From Streptomyces sp. CB02009 (GTDB taxonomy: Bacteria; Actinomycetota; Actinomycetes; Streptomycetales; Streptomycetaceae), in contig NZ_LIVV01000005.1 of NCBI RefSeq assembly GCF_001905825.1, positions 264,594 through 328,593 on the forward strand: a DNA stretch of 64,000 nucleotides, in the 5' to 3' direction. The notes below the pieces were generated by a model. It ran no database searches. It saw only the letters and a program-made list of their open reading frames with translations, and was not told the DNA's origin. Position numbers and translations under genes: made by a program. Positions 15,754 to 23,431 of this stretch are shown here, in pieces; position 1 is the first letter of the stretch, and every line of letters begins with the position of its first letter.

Positions 15754-16188
15754 ATGGACCTCACTGTCGTCGCGTACATCGTCTATCTGCTGATCAGCGT
15801 GGCTCTGACCGTCTGGGTCGCCCGCACGCTCAGCCGCAACGGAAGGATCTTCCTCGCGGACGTCCTGCACGGGAACGAGAAGCTCGCCGAGGCCGTCAAC
15901 CACCTCCTGGTGGTCGGCTTCTACCTCGTCAACTTCGGCTTCGTCGCCCTCTACCTGAGCCAGGACGCCGCCGTCCTCGACGCCCGCGCGCTCTTCGAGG
16001 CGCTCTCCGTGAAGCTCGGGGTTGTCCTGCTCGTCCTCGGCGTCATGCACCTCGGGAACGTCTACGTCCTCAACAAGATCAGGCGCCGCGGGGTCATGGA
16101 GCGCGAGCAGGTGCCGCCGGTCGGACCGCAGGGCTGGACCGCCGCCCCCAAGGCCGGCCCGTGGGCCCCGCCCGCACCCCAGCGCTGA
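15754..16188 (+). CDS. Small integral membrane protein
   Basis: 144 residues from ATG 15754, with GGGAGGG 7 nt upstream. Three hydrophobic helices (about 3-25, 45-66 and 84-108): VVAYIVYLLISVALTVWVA, LLVVGFYLVNFGFVALYLS and KLGVVLLVLGVMHLGNVYVL. A short basic/proline-rich tail follows. No known motif. First gene of a three-gene operon with a DCC-family protein and the TetR regulator, directly behind the twin operators. Confidence 0.85.
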   Translation: MDLTVVAYIVYLLISVALTVWVARTLSRNGRIFLADVLHGNEKLAEAVNHLLVVGFYLVNFGFVALYLSQDAAVLDARALFEALSVKLGVVLLVLGVMHLGNVYVLNKIRRRGVMEREQVPPVGPQGWTAAPKAGPWAPPAPQR

Positions 16189-16200
16189 GAGGGGAGCACC

Positions 16201-16635
16201 GTGCCGACCCCCGTGGGGCGTCTGACCGTGCTGTACGACGCGGACTGCCCGCTCTGTGTGCACCTCAGGCACTGGCTGCTGCGCCAGCGGCAGCTCGTCC
16301 CGCTCGACCTCGTGCCCGCCGGGTCGCAGGAGGCCCGGCGCCGCTTCCCGGCACTCGACCACACCGCGACCCTGCGGGAGATCACCGTGGTCGGGGACCG
16401 GGGCCAGGTCTACCGGGAGACCTCCGCCTGGATCGTCTGCCTCTGGGCGCTCGCCGACCACCGGGCCAAGGCCCACTGGCTGGCCACCCCGGCCGGGCAG
16501 CCCTTCGCCCGGGTGACCGTCCTGGCGGCGGCGAAATGGCACGAGGCCCTCAAGGGACCGGACGGCGCGGCCGGGCCGTCCGGGGCCGTCCGCTGCGAGG
16601 ACGGGCGCTGCGAAGCGCCCGGTCCGCCCGGCTAG
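16201..16635 (+). CDS. DCC-family thiol-disulfide oxidoreductase (DUF393)
   Basis: 144 residues from GTG 16201, with GGGGAGCACC just upstream. TVLYDADCPLCVHLRHWLL is the DxxCxxC signature of the DCC family, a predicted thioredoxin-like redox protein. The middle (ITVVGDRGQVYRETSAWIVCLWAL) also fits. A C-terminal CEDGRC pair is extra. It follows the small membrane protein by 12 bp, so the two may act together at the membrane. Physiological partner unknown. Confidence 0.85.
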   Translation: MPTPVGRLTVLYDADCPLCVHLRHWLLRQRQLVPLDLVPAGSQEARRRFPALDHTATLREITVVGDRGQVYRETSAWIVCLWALADHRAKAHWLATPAGQPFARVTVLAAAKWHEALKGPDGAAGPSGAVRCEDGRCEAPGPPG

Positions 16636-16645
16636 GCTCGTCCGT

Positions 16646-17413
16646 GTGACGGACGTGAAGGAAGACAAGAAGGCCCCGAAGAGCGAGCAGACCCGCACGC
16701 TCATCCTCGAAACCGCGCTCCGGCTGTTCAAGGAGCGCGGTTACGACAAGACGACGATGCGGGCCATCGCCCAGGAGGCCGGGGTCTCCGTCGGGAACGC
16801 GTACTACTACTTCTCGTCCAAGGAACACCTCGTCCAGGGCTTCTACGACCGGATCGCCGAGGAGCACCAGGCCGCCGTCGAGCCCATCCTGACCGGTGAC
16901 GAGAAGGACCTCACGGCCCGGATCCGCGGGGTCTACCTCGGCTGGCTCGACATCGCGGGGCCGTACCACGAGTTCGCTTCGCAGTTCTTCAAGAACGCCG
17001 CCGACCCGGACAGCCCGCTCAGCCCCTTCTCGCCCGAGTCGGAGGGCCCGCGCGAGGCCGCGATCGAGGTCCACCGGCGGGTCATCTCCGGTGCCTCGGT
17101 CAAGGTCGACCCGGAACTGAAGGAGGCCCTCCCGCAGTTGCTGTGGCTCCAGCAGATGGGACTGGTCCTCTTCTGGGTGTACGACCGCTCCGAGGGCGCG
17201 GCCAACAGCCGCCGGCTGGTCGAGCGGCTCGCGCCGGTCACCGCCCGCGCGATCTCGCTCTCCCGCTTCCGGATCCTGCGCCCGCTGGTCAAGGAGACCC
17301 ACGAGCTGCTCTCCGACTTCATGCCCACCGCGGCGGGCATGGCGGCCTCGGGCAAGCCCAAGAAGAAGTCGGGCCCGAAGGCGGCGGGGCCGCACGGGAC
17401 CCCGGAGTCGTAG
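16646..17413 (+). CDS. TetR-family transcriptional regulator
   Basis: 255 residues. HTH at about 18-64: RTLILETALRLFKERGYDKTTMRAIAQEAGVSVGNAYYYFSSKEHL. A ligand-binding helical domain follows, and then a Lys/Pro/Gly-rich tail after residue 230. GTG 16646 has no clear ribosome site; TAGGCT (16633-16638) 7 nt upstream could give a separate leaderless transcript. It probably binds the two TTGAACNCGTTCAA palindromes at the head of the operon. Ligand unknown. Confidence 0.93.
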   Translation: MTDVKEDKKAPKSEQTRTLILETALRLFKERGYDKTTMRAIAQEAGVSVGNAYYYFSSKEHLVQGFYDRIAEEHQAAVEPILTGDEKDLTARIRGVYLGWLDIAGPYHEFASQFFKNAADPDSPLSPFSPESEGPREAAIEVHRRVISGASVKVDPELKEALPQLLWLQQMGLVLFWVYDRSEGAANSRRLVERLAPVTARAISLSRFRILRPLVKETHELLSDFMPTAAGMAASGKPKKKSGPKAAGPHGTPES

Positions 17414-17463
17414 ACCCCGGGGTCCGAGGCCTTCGGGGCCCCCGAGGGCCCCGGAGTCCTAGA
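17400..17463. terminator. Convergent-gene terminator with duplicated stop sequence
   Basis: CGGGGCCC (17434-17441), CCGA loop and GGGCCCCG (17446-17453) form an 8-bp hairpin. Around it CCCCGGAGTC(G/C)TAGA occurs twice (17400-17414 and 17449-17463): the first copy holds the TetR stop, the second the complement of the stop of the minus-strand binding protein. Confidence 0.6.
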
Positions 17464-19012
17464 TCCAGCTGAGCTCCCACAGCCGCCAGATGCCCGTACC
17501 GTCCGTCAGGTACTGGGAGCCGGCGACCGCCTCGGTGGCGAGGACGTAGTCCTTCTTCTGCCACAGCGGGACGAGCGGCACGTCGGTCGCCACCTCGCTC
17601 TGGATGTGCTTGAAGTCGGAGGTCGCCCGGGAGCGGTCGCTGAACTGCTGCGTCGAGGAGATCAGCTCGTCGATCCGCTTGCTGGAGAACCCGTTGTGCA
17701 GGGTGTTCTCGGTGCCGACGAGCGGCGCGGTGAAGCTGTCGGAGTCGGGGAAGTCGGGCAGCCAGCCGACCGTGTACGCGTCGAAGGCGCCCTTCGCGTA
17801 CTGCTTCTGGAACTCCGTCCACTTGACCTCGACGGTCTTGACCTCGAAGAGGCCGGCCTCCTCCAGCTGCCGCTTGATCTCGGCGGTCTCGGCGCCGTAC
17901 GTGGCGTCCGCGCGGTAGCCGAAGGTGAACTTCACCGGGGTCTCGACGCCGGCGTCCTTCAGGAGCTTCTTCGCCTTCCTGGCGTTCGGCTCCGGGTCGA
18001 TGTCGTAGAACGCGGTGCTGTGCCCGACGAAGCCCTGCGGGATGAGCGAGTACAGCGGCTCCACCGTGCCCTTGTAGGCGCCGGTGGTGATCGCCGGGCG
18101 GTCGAGGAGCGCGGCGACGGCCTGGCGCACGGCCTTGTCCGCCATCGGCGAGCCGGGCCGCACGTTGAAGTTGAGGTTGCGGATCTCGGCGCTCTCCGCC
18201 TCGGTGACCCGGGTCCCGTCCTGCGGCTCCAGGGTCGAGATGAACTCCGGCGGCAGCTGCCGGTGCGTCACCTCGACCTGCTTCGCCTTCCAGGCGTCGG
18301 CGAGGTCCGCGGACTGGGCGTAGTACTTCACGAGCACCGGGCCGCCGCTCTTGGTGACGGCGCCGCGGTACTTCGGGTTCGGCTCCAGGAGCGCGGACTC
18401 GCCCGGCTTGTACTCCTTGAGGACGTACGGCCCGGAGCCGTCGACCGCCGTGTCCGCCCGCAGGCCCTTCGCCGGGTAGTGGTCCTTGTCGACGATCGAG
18501 CCCGCGCCGGTGGCCAGCTTCAGCGGGAACGTGGCGTCCCGGCTGCTCAGATGGAAGGTGACCTCACGGCCCTCGGCCGTGACGCTCTTCAGGGTCGGGA
18601 ACAGCGGCTGCGGACCGACGTCGGTCTTGATGCGCAGCATCCGCTCGAACGAGTACTTGACGTCCTCGGCGGTGATCTTCCGCCCGTTGGAGAACGAGAG
18701 GTCGTCGCGGAGCGTGCACTGGTACGTGGTGAGCTTCGAGCCCTCGAACTTGCAGCTCTCCGCCGCGTCCGGGACGGGGGTCGTGAACCCCGGCTTGAAC
18801 GTCAGCAACGACTGGAAGACGTTGCTGTACATGGCCCAGGAACCGGCGTCGTACGCGCCGGCCGGGTCCAGTGAAGTGACCTCGTCGGTCGTGCCGACGC
18901 TGATGGGATCGGTCCGGCCGCCGTCGGAGGGCAGGAGTTGCCAGCCCCCCACTCCGGCGGCCACCAGTACTCCACAAGTGATGAGGATCCGCAGACGGAC
19001 CGTCGACCGCAT
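17459..19012 (-). CDS. Peptide-type ABC transporter substrate-binding protein (SBP family 5)
   Basis: 517 residues from ATG 19012 (AAAGGAAG upstream; a longer frame to 19078 lacks a ribosome site). The N-terminal hydrophobic stretch RILITCGVLVAAGVGGWQLL is a signal sequence or anchor; there is no good lipobox. GTTDEVTSLDPAGAYDAGSW and YQCTLRDDLSFSNGRKITAEDVKYSFERM are SBP_bac_5 signatures. Binds oligopeptides or similar solutes outside the cell. No permease or ATPase gene is adjacent, so it must use a transporter encoded elsewhere or have a sensing role. Confidence 0.9.
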   Translation of the reverse strand: MRSTVRLRILITCGVLVAAGVGGWQLLPSDGGRTDPISVGTTDEVTSLDPAGAYDAGSWAMYSNVFQSLLTFKPGFTTPVPDAAESCKFEGSKLTTYQCTLRDDLSFSNGRKITAEDVKYSFERMLRIKTDVGPQPLFPTLKSVTAEGREVTFHLSSRDATFPLKLATGAGSIVDKDHYPAKGLRADTAVDGSGPYVLKEYKPGESALLEPNPKYRGAVTKSGGPVLVKYYAQSADLADAWKAKQVEVTHRQLPPEFISTLEPQDGTRVTEAESAEIRNLNFNVRPGSPMADKAVRQAVAALLDRPAITTGAYKGTVEPLYSLIPQGFVGHSTAFYDIDPEPNARKAKKLLKDAGVETPVKFTFGYRADATYGAETAEIKRQLEEAGLFEVKTVEVKWTEFQKQYAKGAFDAYTVGWLPDFPDSDSFTAPLVGTENTLHNGFSSKRIDELISSTQQFSDRSRATSDFKHIQSEVATDVPLVPLWQKKDYVLATEAVAGSQYLTDGTGIWRLWELSWI

Positions 19013-19204
19013 TGCCGTGCTTCCTTTATTCGTCCACCCCAACGGCGACGGCCCCCGGAAACGTCGCGATGGCGTCATCCCATCACACGTCTTTCACAAG
19101 TGGAAGAGAAAACTTTCACACCACATGTATATGTCCGGGAAATGCGAATTTAAGTCGATGAGCAGCACGTATCGGGCTCGGGACGGGGAGTGACCCCGTC
19201 CCGA

Positions 19205-20521
19205 TTACGCCTGTTTCGACGCGAGTTCGACGATGGTGATGTCCGAGGGCGCCCCGACCCGGACCGGCGGCCCCCAGGCGCCCGCGCCGCGCGAGACGTA
19301 CAGCTGGGTGTCTCCGTACCGTTCGAGCCCGGCGACGGTCGGATTGGCCAGTTCGGCAAGGTAGTTGCCGGGCCAGAGCTGCCCGCCGTGGGTGTGACCG
19401 GAGAGCTGGAGGTCCACGCCGTGGCGTACGGCGTCGTGGACGACTACCGGCTGGTGCGCGAGGAGCACCGCGGCGCGGGCCCGGTCGCGGTCGCCGAGCG
19501 CCCGTCCGAAGTCGGGGCCCTGCCCCTCGCTCTCCCCCGCGATGTCGTCGACGCCGGCCAGGTCGAAGCCGGCCGCCACCTCCACCCGCTCGTTGCGCAG
19601 CGGGCGCAGTCCGAGCTCGCGGACGTGGTCGACCCAGGCGTCGGCGCCCGAGAAGTACTCGTGGTTGCCCGTCACGAAGAAGGAGCCGTGCCGGGCGCGG
19701 AGCCGCGCGAGGGGCTCGGCGGCGGAGCCGAGGTTCTCGACGGTGCCGTCGACGAGGTCGCCGACGACCGCGATCAGATCGGGCTGGGTGGAGTTGATCG
19801 TGTCCACGATGCGCTGGGTGTGCGCGCGGCCGAGGATCGGCCCGAGGTGGATGTCGGAGACGACGGCGATCCGGTAGCCGTGGACGGCACGCGGGATCTT
19901 GGCGAGCGGGACGGTGACCCGCTTGACCCGGGGGCCGCGCAGCACGCCGTACGTGCCGTAGCCGACGGTCCCGACGGCCGCGGCGGCGGCCGCGCCGCCG
20001 ACGACCCGGGAGACGAAGAGCCGCCGGGAGACCTCGGCGGGGGTCTCGGGGGCGGGGGTGTCGGAGGCGGGCGTCCCGGGCGCGGCCTCCGGGGCCGCTT
20101 CGGCCGGCTCCTCGGGGGCGGGCGGCGCGCGGTCCGGGACCGGTACGGGAACGGGGGCCGGGGCCGCGGCGGGGGCCTCGGCGGGCGCCGCGGCCTGTGC
20201 GCGGCGTTCGAGCAGGCGGCGCAGCAGTGGCCTGACCGCCTCGCCGACGAGCAGGGCGAGCGTCACGTACAGCAGCAGCGCGAGCCACAGGAAGCCGGGC
20301 CAGGCGACCACCTGCTGGAGCGCGAACGGCGCTCCGGCGCGGGACGAGGTCAGGGCCGCGAACGACAGCATCGGCAGCGCCACGACGGCGACCGTGCCCA
20401 GGCGGCGCGGCAGGCTCCCGCGCGTGGTGACATCGCGCACGAGGCGCCGCCACACGTACCAGTGCACCGCCGCGAGCACGGCGAGCACCACGATCAGGAC
20501 CAGCACGAAGACGACGACCAC
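19205..20521 (-). CDS. Membrane-anchored metallophosphoesterase
   Basis: 438 residues if started at GTG 20521 (AGAGGGG 9 nt upstream). Two to four N-terminal membrane helices, a long Ala/Pro/Glu linker with another helix near SRRLFVSRVVGGAAAAAAVG, then the calcineurin-like domain: VVSDIHLG, VVGDLVDG, VTGNHEYFSG, LLAHQP and SGHTHGGQLWP, all metal ligands present. YkuE/YaeI-type enzymes cleave phosphoesters such as UDP-diacylglucosamine or nucleotides. An upstream GTG (20542) would add seven residues and place a rare TTA leucine codon at position 5; I prefer 20521. Confidence 0.9.
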   Translation of the reverse strand: MVVVFVLVLIVVLAVLAAVHWYVWRRLVRDVTTRGSLPRRLGTVAVVALPMLSFAALTSSRAGAPFALQQVVAWPGFLWLALLLYVTLALLVGEAVRPLLRRLLERRAQAAAPAEAPAAAPAPVPVPVPDRAPPAPEEPAEAAPEAAPGTPASDTPAPETPAEVSRRLFVSRVVGGAAAAAAVGTVGYGTYGVLRGPRVKRVTVPLAKIPRAVHGYRIAVVSDIHLGPILGRAHTQRIVDTINSTQPDLIAVVGDLVDGTVENLGSAAEPLARLRARHGSFFVTGNHEYFSGADAWVDHVRELGLRPLRNERVEVAAGFDLAGVDDIAGESEGQGPDFGRALGDRDRARAAVLLAHQPVVVHDAVRHGVDLQLSGHTHGGQLWPGNYLAELANPTVAGLERYGDTQLYVSRGAGAWGPPVRVGAPSDITIVELASKQA

Positions 20522-20555
20522 GCCCCGTAACCCCTCTTCCACCGCTCGCGCGGTT

Positions 20556-20801
20556 CTAACCGACTTCGCGGCGCGCGGCGCGCACCCCACGCAACCCCAG
20601 CACTCCGATCACCGTCCCCAGGACAAAGGACGTGACGGCAAGCAGCAGATGAACCCAGAAGTAGGCCGTCGGGTCGCCGGCGTCGTCGAACGCGAGGCCA
20701 CTCCCGTCGTTCCACAGGTTCTTGACGAAAGTGATCCAGATGAACCAGCTCCACACCCCGAACGCGAGCAGGAACCAGGAGACGCGACGGCTGAACTTCA
20801 T
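20556..20801 (-). CDS. SCO4848-family small membrane protein
   Basis: 81 residues from ATG 20801. Two membrane helices (RRVSWFLLAFGVWSWFIWITFVKNL; AYFWVHLLLAVTSFVLGTVIGVLGL) joined by a short NDGSGLAFDDAGDPT loop, with basic ends. I recognise it as the actinobacterial SCO4848 family, of unknown function. It ends 34 bp before the preferred start of the metallophosphoesterase and is probably cotranscribed with it. Confidence 0.85.
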   Translation of the reverse strand: MKFSRRVSWFLLAFGVWSWFIWITFVKNLWNDGSGLAFDDAGDPTAYFWVHLLLAVTSFVLGTVIGVLGLRGVRAARREVG

Positions 20802-20910
20802 GCCCCCAGTATCACCGTCCGCCCCACTGGCCCCGCGGACGGGTGGACGAGCCCGGCCCGAGCGCCAGCCGGGGTTCGGATCCTTCTTCCGTACCTGTAC
20901 GTTCACGACC

Positions 20911-22191
20911 GTGTCTGCTTCGAAGAAGACCGCTTGGGCGGTCACTGCTGCTCTGTTCCTGCCGCTCGTCGTCGCCGCGCCCGCGCACGCGGACACGAAG
21001 GACGAGAAGGACAAGCAGCCCAAGCCCCCGAACGCGATGTCCTCACTCGGCGGCCCGCTGCTCGGCAACCCCGGCACCCAGGTCCAGCTGGGGCCCGGCG
21101 CGCCCGTGCTGCCCAAGGAGCTGTCCGGGCGCTCCTGGATCGTCGCGGACGCCGAGAGCGGCGAGATCCTCGCCTCGCACAACGCGCACTGGCCGCTCGC
21201 CCCGGCCTCCACGCTCAAGATGCTCTTCGCCGACACCCTGCTGCCGAAGTTCCCCGACGCCCGGCTCAAGCACCTCGTCACCACCGCCGACATGGCCGGG
21301 ATAGGAGCCGGCTCCAGCCTGGTCGGCATCAAGGAGAAGCAGACCTACACCGTCCACGACCTGTGGCTCGGTGTCTTCCTCCGCTCGGGCAACGATGCCG
21401 TCCACGTCCTGACCAGCATGAACAGCGGCCTGCGGCAGACCGTGAAGGAGATGAACGACCACGCGGCCGAGCTCCAGGCGCTCGACACGCACGTCGTCTC
21501 CCCGGACGGCTACGACGCCCCGGGCCAGGTCTCCTCCGCGTACGACCTGACACTCATCGCCCGCAGCGGCATGCAGAAGCCGGCCTTCCGCGAGTACGCC
21601 GCCACGCCCCGCGCCGCCTTCCCCGGCGAGCAGAAGCCGGGCAAGAAGCGCGAGACCTTCGAGATCCAGAACACCAACCGGCTGCTCACCGGAGACCTCG
21701 GCGTCGCCCCGTACCAGGGCATCGCCGGCGTCAAGAACGGCAACACCACGCACGCGGGTGCCACCTTCACGGGTGTCGCGGAGCGCAACGGCAAGGTGCT
21801 GCTCGTCACCGTGATGAACCCCTCGTCGAAGGAGCAGCACGCGGTCTACCGCGAGACCGCCCGGCTGCTCGACTGGGGCTTCGCCGCGTCCGGGAAGGTG
21901 ACCCCGGTCGGCGAGCTGGTGCCGCCGCGGTCCGCCCGTACCGAGACGACCGCCCCGGACGACGGCTCGGCCCCGGCGCCCGGCAAGAACGCGCCGGACG
22001 GCACCGTCCACGCGGCCGCCACGGAGCGCTCCGGGGGCGTCGGGATCGCGCTCGGCGTGGCCGGCGGGGTCCTCGTGCTCCTCGCCGGTGCCGTCTTCCT
22101 GGTCAACCGCCGCTGGCCGCTGGCCGGGGCGGCGGGACGTCGTCGCCGTTCCCTCCGGAAGCAGGACGTGCATCCGGACGTGAATCCTTAG
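20911..22191 (+). CDS. D-alanyl-D-alanine carboxypeptidase (S11 family)
   Basis: 426 residues from GTG 20911. A signal peptide (ending APAHA) is followed by the penicillin-binding catalytic domain: PASTLKM (Ser-x-x-Lys), RSGNDAV (SxN) and VKNGNT in place of the usual KTG. A single helix near residues 375-400 and a basic tail anchor it at the membrane. It trims the terminal D-Ala of peptidoglycan stem peptides. TACGTT (20898-20903) sits 7 nt before the GTG and there is no ribosome site, so the transcript may be leaderless. Its last 89 bp overlap the convergent YihY gene. Confidence 0.93.
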   Translation: MSASKKTAWAVTAALFLPLVVAAPAHADTKDEKDKQPKPPNAMSSLGGPLLGNPGTQVQLGPGAPVLPKELSGRSWIVADAESGEILASHNAHWPLAPASTLKMLFADTLLPKFPDARLKHLVTTADMAGIGAGSSLVGIKEKQTYTVHDLWLGVFLRSGNDAVHVLTSMNSGLRQTVKEMNDHAAELQALDTHVVSPDGYDAPGQVSSAYDLTLIARSGMQKPAFREYAATPRAAFPGEQKPGKKRETFEIQNTNRLLTGDLGVAPYQGIAGVKNGNTTHAGATFTGVAERNGKVLLVTVMNPSSKEQHAVYRETARLLDWGFAASGKVTPVGELVPPRSARTETTAPDDGSAPAPGKNAPDGTVHAAATERSGGVGIALGVAGGVLVLLAGAVFLVNRRWPLAGAAGRRRRSLRKQDVHPDVNP

Positions 22192-23095
22192 CGGACCCGG
22201 ACCCGGGCCCTTCGTCGGCCGCGGACCCTTGGTCGGCCGCGGACTCCCCACGGGAGCCCGTGGCCGTCCACGCGGCGCAGTAGAGCAGCAGCTTCGCGGT
22301 GAAGTTGATCCACAGCAGCAGGGCGACCGGCACGCCGAACGCCCCGTACATCGACTTCGAGGCGACGCCCCTCATGTAGCCGCCGAGCAGCAGCTTCAGG
22401 AGCTCGAAGCCGACCGCGCCCATCAGCGCCGCCACCACGAGCCGGCGGCGCGGCGGGTGCACGCCGGGCAGCAGCGTCAGGACGTACAGCAGGATCAGGA
22501 AGTCGGCGGCGACGGCGACCAGGACGGCGGCCGTCTGCAGGAGGTAGCCGCCCGCTCCCTCGCTGGAGATCCCGACCCGGTCGGCACTCCAGCCGACGGC
22601 GGTGGAGCCGAGCCAGGACGCGGCGAGCGAGGCGAGGGCCACGCCGCCGAGGCCGATCAGGATGAGCCCGTCCTTGCCCTTGAGCAGGACCGGGTTGCCC
22701 TCGAGGTCGTCCAGCCCCCACACGGCCCGCAGGCAGTCCCGCATGGAACCGACCCAGCTGATGCCGGTGACCAGCAGCAGCGCGCCGGCGACGAGCCCGA
22801 CGGTGCCGGCGTTGTCGACGAGCCCGCTGATGTTGAGCTGGTCGGAGATGCCGGGCACCTGGTCGCTGATCTTGTCCTCGATCTTGTCGAGCTGGTCCTT
22901 GCTGAGGAGCGCGGCGCCGATCGCCGCGGCGACCGTGATCAGCGGGAAGAGGGCCAGGAAGGACACGAAGGTGATCGCGGCGGCGAGCCGGGTCCAGTGG
23001 GCCGCGTCGAGGGTCTGGTACGAGCGCCAGGCGTGGGTCCGCATGAGTCGGGCGACCCAGGGGCCGATGACGGGGAGCTTGGTCAGCCATTCCAT
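22103..23095 (-). CDS. YihY/UPF0761-type inner membrane protein
   Basis: 330 residues from ATG 23095. Six membrane helices with RLAAAITFVSFLALFPLITVAAAIG near the N-terminus, typical of the YihY family (once called ribonuclease BN, now considered not a nuclease). A Lys/Asp amphipathic stretch (SKDQLDKIEDKISDQVPGIS) and a disordered C-terminal tail follow. The 3' 89 bp overlap the end of the carboxypeptidase gene on the other strand. Start choice rests on the family's usual N-terminus; the ribosome site is weak. Confidence 0.88.
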   Translation of the reverse strand: MEWLTKLPVIGPWVARLMRTHAWRSYQTLDAAHWTRLAAAITFVSFLALFPLITVAAAIGAALLSKDQLDKIEDKISDQVPGISDQLNISGLVDNAGTVGLVAGALLLVTGISWVGSMRDCLRAVWGLDDLEGNPVLLKGKDGLILIGLGGVALASLAASWLGSTAVGWSADRVGISSEGAGGYLLQTAAVLVAVAADFLILLYVLTLLPGVHPPRRRLVVAALMGAVGFELLKLLLGGYMRGVASKSMYGAFGVPVALLLWINFTAKLLLYCAAWTATGSRGESAADQGSAADEGPGSGSAKDSRPDARPASGGNGDDVPPPRPAASGG

Positions 23096-23170
23096 GTCGT
23101 ACGTCTGCCCCTCGATCCGTTCGGTGCGCGGAGAGCGCAGTACGAGAATCCCCCGCCGGGGCCCGCGTAC

Positions 23171-23316
23171 CCGCGAACGACATCCGCACCCCACGAACGG
23201 CTTCACCCGTCCCGCGAACGACATCCGGCACTCCGCGAACAGCTTCCGGCAGCCCGCTGACGGCTTCCGGCACCCCGCGGACGACGTCCCGGCATCTCGC
23301 GAGCGGCGTCCGCGCG
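23171..23316. repeat. 21-bp tandem repeat between divergent genes
   Basis: Seven degenerate units start at 23171, 23191, 23212, 23233, 23254, 23275 and 23296 (consensus near CCGCGAACGACTTCCGGCACC). The array fills much of the 336-bp gap 23096-23431 between the YihY gene and the DprE1-like gene. The 21-bp period keeps frame and reads as a seven-residue repeat on either strand, but no credible start or gene contains it. Confidence 0.85.
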
Positions 23317-23431
23317 CCGCCGGGCGGCGGAGCCTTCGGGCTTCTTTCCCGACACTCCTTTCATCACCCATTTCGACGAACCGCCCGGCAATACCGGCAT
23401 AAGCGACAGAGGCGGCTATACGGTCACCTCC

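Noticed and set aside
23171..23316. CRISPR array
   Set aside because: The 21-bp units are contiguous and degenerate with no spacers, and no cas genes occur in the window.
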